Shown here one piece after another: positions 17,121 through 24,539 of a DNA stretch of 33,579 nt (its first letter is position 1; each line of letters begins with the position of its first letter). The stretch lies in assembly GCA_002724585.1 (NCBI GenBank), contig PBPE01000046.1:5163-38741 (forward strand). The letters are read 5' to 3'. This stretch comes from Dehalococcoidia bacterium (GTDB lineage Bacteria > Chloroflexota > Dehalococcoidia > Lucifugimonadales > UBA3495). Made by a program: the position numbers and the translations under genes. The notes beneath the pieces are model-generated. The model worked only from the letters and a program-made list of their open reading frames with translations. It had not been told where the DNA came from and ran no database searches.

Positions 17121-18344
17121 TTAATTATCTGTTGCAATGCCAAATGCTTCGATAGCCAAATCAACTATGTATTCTCCTATGGCCAATGAGGATGTAGCCC
17201 CCGGAGATGGTGCGTTTAGCACGTGAACAGCTATGTTTCCCTGTAATATGTTGAAATCATCCGATAAACTCCCGTCCTTAGCAACAGCTTGCGCCCTAAC
17301 TCCTGAGCCTCCTGTATCCAGATCTGAGCCAGATATCGTAGGGATCAATTTCTGCAGATCCCTCACGAATACATTCTTACGATAAGACCTATTCATTTCC
17401 GATATCCCAGTTTTCCAATGCTTCGCAGACATTTTCCAAAACCCCGGAAACCGCAACATATCCAACGATTCCCCAAGTTTGACATCACTTTTCTTGTAGC
17501 CTTCCCTTGACCAAGCTAACACTGCATTTGGACCAGCTTCAACCTGCCCGTGTATGTTTCTAGTGTAATGCACACCCAAAAATGGAAACCTTGGATCTGG
17601 AACCGGATATATCAACCCTTTCACCAAATATTGGCTATCTGGCTTCAGCGTATAATATTCTCCCCTAAAAGGCACAATCTGCAAATTGGTCTCCTCTCCC
17701 ATAAGACGCGCCACTTTATCAGCATATAGCCCAGCGCAGTTGATAATATGCCTACCTAAAATAGATCCTTTCTCAGTCTGCACTTCCTGTATGCCAGAAG
17801 TCGGAATAATATTAGATACGCCTGCTCCCAGATAGATTTCTCCACCAGCTTCCTGGAATCGGCCCGCATAAGCTTTCGCAACCTTGACATAATCCACAAT
17901 ACCGGTGCGAGGCGCCCAAAGTGCTTTAACCCCATACGCATGAGGTTCGATTTCAGCTAACCTTTCCGGACCTACTATTTCTAAGCCTTGAACTCCGTTT
18001 GCTACTCCACGTTCATAAAGATCCTGGAGCCTACCCAGCTCACTCTCATCAGTGGCGATAATCGCTTTACCACACCGATCGTATTCAATCTCATTCGCAT
18101 CACAAAAATCTACCAATTTCTGAACACCCGCGACGCAAAACTTAGATTTCCATGATCCCGGGCGATAATATATTCCAGAATGTATCACCCCACTATTGTG
18201 ACCTGTTTGGTGCGAAGCTAATTCTGATTCTTTTTCCACTACAGCTATTTTTCCGGACGAATACCGTTCGGACAGTTGCATTGCTGTAGACAACCCAAGA
18301 ATACCCCCGCCGATAATAACTACATCATATTGTTGTGATTGCAT
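17121..18344 (-). CDS. lhgO: L-2-hydroxyglutarate oxidase/dehydrogenase (FAD)
   Basis: The protein (407 residues) begins with an FAD-binding motif, VVIIGGGILGLSTAMQLSE (about 8-26), of the DAO/GlpD type. The stretch SHQTGHNSGVIHSGIYYRPG (about 44-63) is characteristic of the L-2-hydroxyglutarate oxidase family, and the C-terminal RAQAVAKDGSLSDDF followed by HVLNAPSPGATSSLAIG is also typical. The enzyme oxidises L-2-hydroxyglutarate to 2-oxoglutarate, passing electrons to the membrane quinone pool or to oxygen, and serves metabolite repair or glutarate/lysine breakdown. The ATG at 18344 opens the gene; the upstream AGTA-rich region has only a weak ribosome site. It is divergent from the luciferase-like gene at 18531. 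Confidence 0.92.
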   Translation of the reverse strand: MQSQQYDVVIIGGGILGLSTAMQLSERYSSGKIAVVEKESELASHQTGHNSGVIHSGIYYRPGSWKSKFCVAGVQKLVDFCDANEIEYDRCGKAIIATDESELGRLQDLYERGVANGVQGLEIVGPERLAEIEPHAYGVKALWAPRTGIVDYVKVAKAYAGRFQEAGGEIYLGAGVSNIIPTSGIQEVQTEKGSILGRHIINCAGLYADKVARLMGEETNLQIVPFRGEYYTLKPDSQYLVKGLIYPVPDPRFPFLGVHYTRNIHGQVEAGPNAVLAWSREGYKKSDVKLGESLDMLRFPGFWKMSAKHWKTGISEMNRSYRKNVFVRDLQKLIPTISGSDLDTGGSGVRAQAVAKDGSLSDDFNILQGNIAVHVLNAPSPGATSSLAIGEYIVDLAIEAFGIATDN

Positions 18345-18443
18345 ATACTACTCGAGATTAAGATTAATTGATCAACGCATATCCTAGCATCCGGACTATC
18401 TAGTGTAAATCTAACGTCATGGGCCAAAGAAATCTTATAATTC

Positions 18444-18472
18444 TTGACCCGTATGAATCGCTATGCTTAACT
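18444..18472 (+). promoter_or_regulatory. Possible sigma-70-type promoter for the luciferase-like gene cluster
   Basis: TTGACC (18444-18449) is followed after 17 nt by TTAACT (18467-18472). The -35 box is good but the -10 box matches the TATAAT consensus at only three positions. It lies about 60 nt before the start codon of the + strand trio, in the divergent region. Confidence 0.35.
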
Positions 18473-18530
18473 GTAGATTATCCACTATTCTTTCTCGTCT
18501 AAAAAGATAATCTCCAATAAAGGAGGATCC

Positions 18531-19580
18531 ATGGAATTCGGCATGTTCATGGAATTCGGTACTAGACATGGTGCCTCAGAACAAGAAGCATTTACGGAAG
18601 GTTTTTCATTAGTCGATGCCGCTGAATGCTGGGGACTAGATGGAGCTTGGCTAGCTGAATTACATTTCAACCCAGGCAGATCAGTCTTGTCGTCTCCCAT
18701 AACTATAGCCAGTTCAATCGCTACCCGAACCAAATCACTCAAAATAGGCATGGCGGTGTATGTCCTTCCCTTAAACAATCCGATCCGAATCGCTGAAGAG
18801 GTAGCAACAATAGACCAAATCAGCGAAGGGAGATTTGAATTGGGGATAGGTAGAAGCGGATTTCCGAGAGCTTATGATGTTTACGGGATACCATACGACC
18901 AGAGTAGGGCCAGGTTCGATGAAGCTTTGGAAATCCTGATAAAATGTTGGAGCAGCTCCGAATTCAGTTACGACGGAGAGTTCTATAAGATAAGCAATGC
19001 ACATCCTACACCTCAGCCCTATCAAAAACCTCACCCTCCCATACGGATAGCCGCTACTACTCCAGAAACATTTATTAGACTAGGAGAACAAGGCTGGCCC
19101 ATCTTTGTAGGGTTAAGAGGAATGGATATCAGTGAATTATCCTCAAACATCAATGCGTACCGAAAAGCATGGTCTGATTCAGAACATCCGGGGCAAGGAA
19201 AGGTCTCACTGAGAATACCCGTGTATGCAGCTGATACCGATGCAGATGCAGCTGACCAGGCCTACGACAGTATCAGTTCATATTTTGGACGAATGGGAAC
19301 ACTATATAGGGAAGCAGCAGGTTCTTCCGGTATTGATGCTACAGAGTTGAGAGATAATAGAGCTGATCGTTTGGCAACTATGTCTTATGAGGAAATGCTC
19401 GATACCAAAGTCGCCTTCGGTAGCCCCGGTTCACTTATAGAAAAATTTAAACATCTCGAAGATATACTCGGCGTAAACGGCATAGTAGCAGAGCTTAATC
19501 CCGGAGGTCTTATCCCCTCTGAAAAAGTCTTAAAGAGTTTAAAACTGATAACGCATAATGTAATGCCAAATTTTAAATAG
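18531..19580 (+). CDS. LLM-class flavin-dependent oxidoreductase (luciferase-like monooxygenase)
   Basis: This 349-residue protein belongs to the bacterial luciferase-like family that uses reduced F420 or FMN. It starts MEFGMFMEFG and has WLAELHFNPG near 44-53, SLKIGMAVYVLPLNNPIRIAE (in two parts near 69-89), ISEGRFELGIGRSG near 97-110 and PHPPIRIAA near 166-174, all typical of LLM barrels. The motif around the active site and the long C-terminal part resemble alkanal monooxygenase-like members; the substrate cannot be told. The ATG at 18531 has a strong AAAGGAGG 3-5 nt upstream. It leads a + strand trio with a hydroxyacid dehydrogenase and a quinone reductase, suggesting a small catabolic unit. 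Confidence 0.88.
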   Translation: MEFGMFMEFGTRHGASEQEAFTEGFSLVDAAECWGLDGAWLAELHFNPGRSVLSSPITIASSIATRTKSLKIGMAVYVLPLNNPIRIAEEVATIDQISEGRFELGIGRSGFPRAYDVYGIPYDQSRARFDEALEILIKCWSSSEFSYDGEFYKISNAHPTPQPYQKPHPPIRIAATTPETFIRLGEQGWPIFVGLRGMDISELSSNINAYRKAWSDSEHPGQGKVSLRIPVYAADTDADAADQAYDSISSYFGRMGTLYREAAGSSGIDATELRDNRADRLATMSYEEMLDTKVAFGSPGSLIEKFKHLEDILGVNGIVAELNPGGLIPSEKVLKSLKLITHNVMPNFK

Positions 19581-19629
19581 TACTCACCCATAAAAATCGT
19601 GGCAGGAACTGCCAGACAGGAGACATACT

Positions 19630-20598
19630 TTGAGAGTCGCAATCTTGGATGACTATCAATCTATAGCAAAAGATATGGCTGACTGGAATAGCCTTTCATC
19701 GACAACCATATCTTTCTTTCCGGATCACCTATCACAGGAGCACGACTTAGTCAGTAGATTAAAGGACTTCGACATAATTATGGGAATGAGAGAGCGGACT
19801 CCTTTCCCCAAAAGTCTAATCGACCAACTGCCTAATTTGAAGCTTTTAATCACCAGCGGCGCACGAAACGCTTCCTTCGACCTAGAAGCCGCAACTAACC
19901 AGGGTATTCTAGTCTGCGGCACACAAGGCTCTGGAGAGGGCCCAACAGAGTTAACTTGGGGTTTAATCCTAGCCCTTCTGAGAAATATACCCCAAGAGGA
20001 CAGGCTCACACGGGAGGGCAAATGGGGAACATCAGTTGGAATCGGATTAAAAGGTAAAACTATTGGCTTGTTAGGATTAGGCCACATAGGTTCGCTAGTT
20101 GCTAAAATAGCCAACGCATTTGACATGAAGGTTGTTGCATGGAGCCAAAATCTTACGCCTGAACGAGCTGAAGCATGTGATTCCACTCTGGTCTCGAAAA
20201 CGGAATTATTCCAACTCTCGGATATTCTATCCATCCACGTCAGATTAAGTGAACGGACTCGCGGTTTAGTTGGCGAACCCGAACTAAATTTAATGAAAAA
20301 GACAGCATATTTAATCAATATCTCACGCGGTCCTATTGTAGATGAATCCGCGTTAATATCACATTTGGAATCACAACAATTGGCTGGTGCGGGTTTAGAT
20401 ACTTTTGATGTAGAACCTATTAGCCCAAATCACCCACTGCTGTCCCTGCCCAATGTTGTATTGACTCCTCACATTGGATACGTAACGCAAGAAGGATACA
20501 GAGCTTTCTACCAAGGGGTTGTAGAAAATATCAAGGCCTTCATGTCTGGCGAACCGATAAGAGTAATAAACCAAGAAGTATTGAATAAGAAAACTTAA
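19630..20598 (+). CDS. D-isomer-specific 2-hydroxyacid dehydrogenase
   Basis: This NAD(P)-dependent enzyme interconverts 2-oxoacids and D-2-hydroxyacids. The Rossmann motif GLLGLGHIGSLVA is at about 146-158; the catalytic triad is visible as Arg233 in INISRGPIVDE, Glu262 in FDVEP and His281 in LTPHIGYVT. Its length, 322, is normal for the GyaR/SerA-like family. The start is TTG 19630, supported by AGGAG 7 nt upstream and by the protein beginning right at strand one (MRVAILDDYQ). It lies 49 nt after the luciferase-like gene and 9 nt before the quinone reductase. It is not an obvious SerA, since no C-terminal regulatory domain exists; the substrate remains open. Confidence 0.9.
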   Translation: MRVAILDDYQSIAKDMADWNSLSSTTISFFPDHLSQEHDLVSRLKDFDIIMGMRERTPFPKSLIDQLPNLKLLITSGARNASFDLEAATNQGILVCGTQGSGEGPTELTWGLILALLRNIPQEDRLTREGKWGTSVGIGLKGKTIGLLGLGHIGSLVAKIANAFDMKVVAWSQNLTPERAEACDSTLVSKTELFQLSDILSIHVRLSERTRGLVGEPELNLMKKTAYLINISRGPIVDESALISHLESQQLAGAGLDTFDVEPISPNHPLLSLPNVVLTPHIGYVTQEGYRAFYQGVVENIKAFMSGEPIRVINQEVLNKKT

Positions 20599-20607
20599 GG
20601 AGGCACC

Positions 20608-21576
20608 ATGAAAGCTGTCAGGATAAGAGAATACGGTGGAGTTGAGGTCCTTAGGTGGGAGGAATCCGACATCCCTACTCCTCGGCCACATCAAGTTCTA
20701 ATAAAAGTAGAATCCTCCGGGGTAAATTACGCCGACATAATGCGACGCCAGGGGAATTACCCGGGTCCTGATTTACCTGCTACATTGGGTCTTGAAGCCG
20801 CTGGAATAATCGAACAGATAGGTTCTGATGTTTCCTCTTCTCTAGAGGTCGGGCAAAGAGTAATGGGTATGGGTCCCCAAGGAAACGCCGAATATGTAGC
20901 AATTAACGCTAATCTAGTATTTCCATATCCAAGCAATATAGACCCGCAAATAGCGGGCGGCATGCCCATAGCCTTCTTAACAGCATATCATTTGCTTCGT
21001 AGCAGAGGCCAAGTCCAAAAAGGAGATAATATATTGATTCAAGCAGGCGCCTCCGGTGTCGGTACAATAGCCACACAAATGGCACACGCTTGGGGCGCTA
21101 AAGTGATAACCACTGCTTCAACAACAGATAAACTTGAACTAAGCAAGTCTCTTGGAGCAGATGAAACTATTAACTATACCGAGCAAGACTTTGAGAAAAG
21201 CGTCATGGAACTTACAGAGGGCAAAGGAGTCCAACTCATACTTGAATGCGTTGGGGGGCAAATATTGGAAAAAAGCATCCGATGCCTAGCTCCATACGGA
21301 CAACTGATAAGCTACGGCAACGCCTCCGGGATAACCGCAAACATACCATCAACTGACTTCACATCCGCTAATCGGCGTATTACTGGATTTAGCATGGGTC
21401 GTTCTCCAGTAGGAACATTAGACCATGAATCCGCTATGAAGGAATTAACTCCTATGATAGAGGCTGGCAGTTTAAAGTTAATAGTAGATCGGATACAACC
21501 CATGTCTGAAGTTGCTAAAGCCCATCAGCATCTTTCTGACAGGGGAACCCGCGGCAAAGTGATACTGATTCCTTAA
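20608..21576 (+). CDS. NADPH:quinone oxidoreductase, zinc-independent MDR family
   Basis: The protein (322 residues) is a medium-chain dehydrogenase/reductase without the zinc ligands of alcohol dehydrogenases. It shows VESSGVNYADIMRRQGNYPG near 32-51, a nucleotide-binding motif IQAGASGVGTIATQMA near 144-159 and the ending HLSDRGTRGKVILIP, all typical of the quinone oxidoreductase (QorA) branch. Members reduce quinones or enoyl groups of small molecules. The ATG at 20608 has AAGGAGG 5 nt upstream, overlapping the stop of the preceding dehydrogenase, so the two are co-transcribed. A strong inverted repeat follows the stop at 21587-21626. Confidence 0.9.
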   Translation: MKAVRIREYGGVEVLRWEESDIPTPRPHQVLIKVESSGVNYADIMRRQGNYPGPDLPATLGLEAAGIIEQIGSDVSSSLEVGQRVMGMGPQGNAEYVAINANLVFPYPSNIDPQIAGGMPIAFLTAYHLLRSRGQVQKGDNILIQAGASGVGTIATQMAHAWGAKVITTASTTDKLELSKSLGADETINYTEQDFEKSVMELTEGKGVQLILECVGGQILEKSIRCLAPYGQLISYGNASGITANIPSTDFTSANRRITGFSMGRSPVGTLDHESAMKELTPMIEAGSLKLIVDRIQPMSEVAKAHQHLSDRGTRGKVILIP

Positions 21577-21586
21577 AATTAGGTTA

Positions 21587-21626
21587 TGGGGTGTGCAACA
21601 TTAGTCTCCTAAATATGCACACCCCA
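21587..21626. terminator. Hairpin between convergent genes, probable bidirectional terminator
   Basis: TGGGGTGTGCA (21587-21597) and TGCACACCCCA (21616-21626) form a perfect 11-bp stem with an 18-nt loop. It lies between the quinone reductase (+, ending 21576) and the 89-aa gene (-, ending 21634). Neither side has a good T-run, so it may slow or protect 3' ends more than it terminates. Confidence 0.6.
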
Positions 21627-21633
21627 ATCCATA

Positions 21634-21903
21634 TTAGTCATTAATTTGCTCTTCCCCTGACAGCAGACCTATTTTCAACTGGTTTATCCACCACCACAGT
21701 CGACCCCAAACTATCCTTCTTTCCGAATCGGTTAGCCCTCGCCCCAAATGATCCTTACAGGCTATAACACCCTGGCCAGCCAAAAAACCCCAGCTTCCAG
21801 GTTCATTTCTAAACAGTCCCACGACCATCTGCTGGTTTTCGCGCAAGACATTTATCAGTATCTCATTCAAATCCGAATCATTTAGTTCAAGATTTGATGA
21901 CAT
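21634..21903 (-). CDS. Unknown small protein overlapping thiS
   Basis: This 89-residue protein is not recognised. It has no signal peptide. The middle, GSWGFLAGQGVIACKDHLG, and the Trp-rich stretch IVWGRLWWWINQLK are notable; the latter could be an amphipathic helix at a membrane or a core helix of a small bundle. The ATG at 21903 lies 22 nt inside the end of thiS. Its likely ribosome-binding site, GGAGGG about 11 nt upstream, falls on the codons for the Gly-Gly-Gly of ThiS, so its translation should be coupled to thiS. The overlap and strand place it as the last gene of the thiG-tenI-thiS operon; whether it acts in thiamin synthesis is not shown by sequence. Confidence 0.65.
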   Translation of the reverse strand: MSSNLELNDSDLNEILINVLRENQQMVVGLFRNEPGSWGFLAGQGVIACKDHLGRGLTDSERRIVWGRLWWWINQLKIGLLSGEEQIND

Positions 21904-22115
21904 ATCAAATCCAGCCCTCCACCGACAGGGCGAACTATTTCCAAGAGATCGCCATCAGAGAGTTTAATTTTGGAAAAATTCTGTTTTTGGATAACCTCGC
22001 CATTATAACCAACTGCGACGAATTTAAGGTCTACATCGATAGTCATCAAGTAAGCTTCTAACGAGGTATTATCGCCCGCCTGGCGTGGTTTGCCATTAAC
22101 TATAAGATCAATCAA
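21882..22115 (-). CDS. thiS: ThiS sulfur-carrier protein with residues beyond Gly-Gly
   Basis: ThiS is a small ubiquitin-like protein whose C-terminal Gly-Gly is converted to a thiocarboxylate that gives sulfur to ThiG. This one is 77 residues, starts at TTG 22115 with AGGA about 9 nt upstream, and shows the usual opening (IDLIVNGKPRQ), the core VAVGYNGEVI (about 33-42) and DGDLLEIVRPVGGG (about 54-67). It does not stop there: ten more residues, LDLICHQILN, follow. Typical ThiS proteins end at the glycines, so this one would need trimming before adenylation, or the tail is tolerated in some other way. It lies 38 nt after the TenI-like gene and overlaps the next small gene by 22 nt. Confidence 0.88.
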   Translation of the reverse strand: MIDLIVNGKPRQAGDNTSLEAYLMTIDVDLKFVAVGYNGEVIQKQNFSKIKLSDGDLLEIVRPVGGGLDLICHQILN

Positions 22116-22153
22116 TTATCGGCTTCCTAACTTCGAAGTTACCCGTATATAAG

Positions 22154-22792
22154 TTATGTAACATTATCATATAACACATCCTTTAGTCTCTTCGCCGATT
22201 CACAAGGATCGGCAGAGCCTAATACACTGTCTATGACCGCAACACCGGAAGCTCCGGCCGATAATACGAGCTGAGCATTAGTTGGAGTTATACCTCCTAT
22301 GCCCAATATCGGAATATCAACCTCGCCAGATTCTTTCATACGTCGTATCAACTCTGGCCCCTCGGGTATTTTACTTGGGTGAGAATTTGTCGGAAACATA
22401 GTACCAACAATCAAAAAATCTGCCCCGTCTTTCTCAGCGGCTATAGCACTGTTAACACTATGTACAGATTTGCCGACAAGAGCGTCCGGTCCGATAATAG
22501 TACGGACCTGCGATATTGGCTCACTGTTCTCCGGTAAATGCAGGCCAATTCCTTCTTTTTTTGCGATCCTAGCATGCCCATTTATTAGAATATGCGTTGT
22601 ACTTGAAACTCTTCCGACAACACTCTGAACTAGATGTTCCAGTTTTTCACCTTCGAGAGATTTTTCCCTGATCTGAATCATATCTGCCCCACCGTTGACT
22701 GCATACGCTAAACTATCCACAAGATCATCCATATGATATCTTTGTGAATCAGTCACTACGCACAGACATGGCAATCTCAACAGCTTTTTCAC
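22154..22792 (-). CDS. tenI: ThiE/TenI superfamily protein, probably thiazole tautomerase TenI (alternative: thiamine-phosphate synthase)
   Basis: The fold family is clear from CVVTDSQRY, MIQIREKSLEGE (about 39-50), GTMFPTNSHPSKIPEGPELI (about 136-155) and ILGIGGITPTNAQ. It could be annotated as thiamine-phosphate synthase, but the magnesium site of ThiE (INDR... then HxGQ-D) is replaced by LINGHARIA and LHLPENS. The pattern ING(R/H)...LP--S...GKSVHS matches what I recall of Bacillus TenI, where the histidine in SVHS is catalytic. TenI aromatises the thiazole tautomer made by ThiG. The adjacent thiG (6 nt upstream) and thiS support this. The start is GTG 22792, 6 nt after the thiG stop. The length of 212 fits either enzyme. 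Confidence 0.75.
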   Translation of the reverse strand: MKKLLRLPCLCVVTDSQRYHMDDLVDSLAYAVNGGADMIQIREKSLEGEKLEHLVQSVVGRVSSTTHILINGHARIAKKEGIGLHLPENSEPISQVRTIIGPDALVGKSVHSVNSAIAAEKDGADFLIVGTMFPTNSHPSKIPEGPELIRRMKESGEVDIPILGIGGITPTNAQLVLSAGASGVAVIDSVLGSADPCESAKRLKDVLYDNVT

Positions 22793-22798
22793 TACTAA

Positions 22799-23578
22799 TC
22801 AGCCAGGCTGTGGAACATCTGACGTTGGACTGCTCGCATTAGCATAATTTCTAGTAGGGATCCTACCCGCCAAGTACGCCTTCCGACCTGCCTCTACTCC
22901 CAATTTAAAAGCCTCTCCCATGAGAGCAGGGTCCTCCGCTTGTGCTATAGCAGTATTAACTAAGACAGCATCTGCTCCTATCTCCAACGCTTTAGCGGCG
23001 TCCGACGGAACTGCCAACCCAGCATCCACAACAACAGGAACGTTCGCACGTTCGATAATGATTCTTACTTCCTCTACTGTATGTATCCCTTGCCCTGAGC
23101 CAATAGCCGAACCAAGGGGCATCACGGTTGCACATCCTACCTCTTCAAGTCTTAAAGCTAACATAGGATCAGCGTGTATGTACGGCAACACTGTAAATCC
23201 ATCTGATACCAACTGCTTGGCTGCCTCTAGAGTAGCCGAGGGGTCTGGAAATAAGTACTTCGCGTCAGGAATAACTTCTAGCTTAACAAAATCTGTCTTG
23301 GTAACTTCTCTACCCAGCTTAGCAACGAAGACAGCCTCTTCTACGGTCTGACATCCGGCTGTATTAGGTAAAATATTGTATTTATTCCAATCAATGTAAT
23401 CCAGTATGGTCTTCTCATTTGGATTGTCCAGATCCAACCTCCTTATGGCTACCGTCACCATCTCTGTCCCAGACGATTCCAATGCTTGAACCATATCTTC
23501 CATACTGCGATATCTACCAGTCCCGACTATCAATCGAGATGTAAAGGTTTTACCGCCTATAACCAAATCATCAGACAT
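22799..23578 (-). CDS. thiG: Thiazole synthase
   Basis: ThiG forms the thiazole phosphate of thiamin from deoxyxylulose 5-phosphate, dehydroglycine and ThiS thiocarboxylate. The protein of 259 residues starts with [17 protein letters not shown] and shows [11 protein letters not shown] (about 40-50), [13 protein letters not shown] (71-83), the Schiff-base lysine in TDFVKLEVI (Lys99) and [20 protein letters not shown], a strongly conserved ThiG stretch. The ATG at 23578 follows GAGGAG by about 8 nt. It is the first gene of the small thi operon. The 267 nt upstream contain a hairpin at 23610-23627 but no THI-box pattern that I can recognise. Confidence 0.96.
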   Translation of the reverse strand: MSDDLVIGGKTFTSRLIVGTGRYRSMEDMVQALESSGTEMVTVAIRRLDLDNPNEKTILDYIDWNKYNILPNTAGCQTVEEAVFVAKLGREVTKTDFVKLEVIPDAKYLFPDPSATLEAAKQLVSDGFTVLPYIHADPMLALRLEEVGCATVMPLGSAIGSGQGIHTVEEVRIIIERANVPVVVDAGLAVPSDAAKALEIGADAVLVNTAIAQAEDPALMGEAFKLGVEAGRKAYLAGRIPTRNYANASSPTSDVPQPG

Positions 23579-23609
23579 TCTCTATCTCCTCAACCACCGA
23601 ATAAGGACC

Positions 23610-23627
23610 GCTAACGTAATCGTTAGC
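23610..23627. other. Hairpin in the thiG upstream region
   Basis: GCTAACG (23610-23616) and CGTTAGC (23621-23627) form a perfect 7-bp stem with a TAAT loop, extendable by a few pairs across a bulged base. It lies about 32 nt before the thiG start. No T-run follows on the - strand, so it does not look like a plain terminator; an RNA leader element or a protein-binding palindrome are both possible. The rest of 23579-23845 shows nothing I can name. Confidence 0.4.
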
Positions 23628-23845
23628 CGGTTTATATTAATTTCAGATGCGTACCACTTAATTGATTCCTACGGCAACTTAATTTCAGCCAAGGCATCCA
23701 CCAATATCCAATCCCCAAAGTGATACCAGAATCCTTAAAATGGAACATGCTTCCTGATTTTGAAAGGTATTTTTGGTTGTCTAACCCGAGATTAGCACCC
23801 GACAAATGCTAAGTCAACGTAGACAGGACTCACTCACAATCACTC

Positions 23846-24517
23846 TTACAACTCGTATTCCTTAACATCGTCCGTTATTATCAAATGGGCCAAAGTAATA
23901 GATTGCACTTCGTCGACATCCCAGCCCGGAGCTATTTCCTTCAAAACTAAACCTTCATGTGTTGGCTCCATGACAGCAACGTCTGTAACTATCAGTGACA
24001 CACATTCTTTACCAGTAATTGGAAACGTGCACTCATCCACTATTTTTGAGTTATTGGTACGGTCGGTATGTTCCATAGCAACTATTACCTGCTTTGCCCC
24101 TGCAGCCAAGTCCATCGCACCGCCTATATTACCCACACCTCTTTCTGGCAACATCCAATTAGCCAAGTCTCCTTTTGCAGAAACCTGATGCGCTCCAAGA
24201 ACGGTCACATCGACGTGGCCTCCGCGTATCATGGCAAATCCATCAACTGAGCTGAAGAAAGCCATCCCAGGCACAGTGGCCAAGAATTGACCTCCAGCAT
24301 TTATCAAGTCAATATCTTGACTATCCTCATCAGCCAATGGGCCGCAATTAAGAACACCACTCTCACTGTGATAAAAGACCATGCTTTCATCTGACACAAA
24401 AGTCGACACGAGGGTAGGTATACCTATTCCCAAATTTACATATCCACCATCTGGTAATTCTTTCGCCACTCTCATGGCAACTACTTCTCTTGGCAGCCTT
24501 TCTTTATCTTCCAGCAT
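23846..24517 (-). CDS. CoA-transferase family 1, beta subunit (3-oxoacid type, catalytic Glu present)
   Basis: The protein of 223 residues matches subunit B of 3-oxoacid/3-oxoadipate CoA-transferases (ScoB/PcaJ/AtoA). It shows YVNLGIGIPTLV (about 26-37), the active-site FYHSESGVL with Glu52, which forms the glutamyl-CoA intermediate, DLINAGGQFLATVPG, FAMIRGGHVDVTVLGAHQVS, GDLANWMLPE and GAMDLAAGAKQVIV. The ATG at 24517 follows a weak GAGTGG. It is the last of three CoA-transferase genes on this strand, 22 nt after a beta*-alpha fusion gene. The likely partner is the alpha part of that fusion or the standalone alpha gene. The acid it activates is not known; the family moves CoA between succinyl- or acetyl-CoA and a 3-oxoacid. 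Confidence 0.93.
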   Translation of the reverse strand: MLEDKERLPREVVAMRVAKELPDGGYVNLGIGIPTLVSTFVSDESMVFYHSESGVLNCGPLADEDSQDIDLINAGGQFLATVPGMAFFSSVDGFAMIRGGHVDVTVLGAHQVSAKGDLANWMLPERGVGNIGGAMDLAAGAKQVIVAMEHTDRTNNSKIVDECTFPITGKECVSLIVTDVAVMEPTHEGLVLKEIAPGWDVDEVQSITLAHLIITDDVKEYEL

Positions 24518-24539
24518 AAACCACTCTTAATCCTGAAAA

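Noticed and set aside
23579-23845. TPP riboswitch (THI box) before thiG
   Set aside because: I looked on the - strand for CTGAGA and the ACCTGATCTGGATAATGCC-type segments and found no match; only a short hairpin is present.
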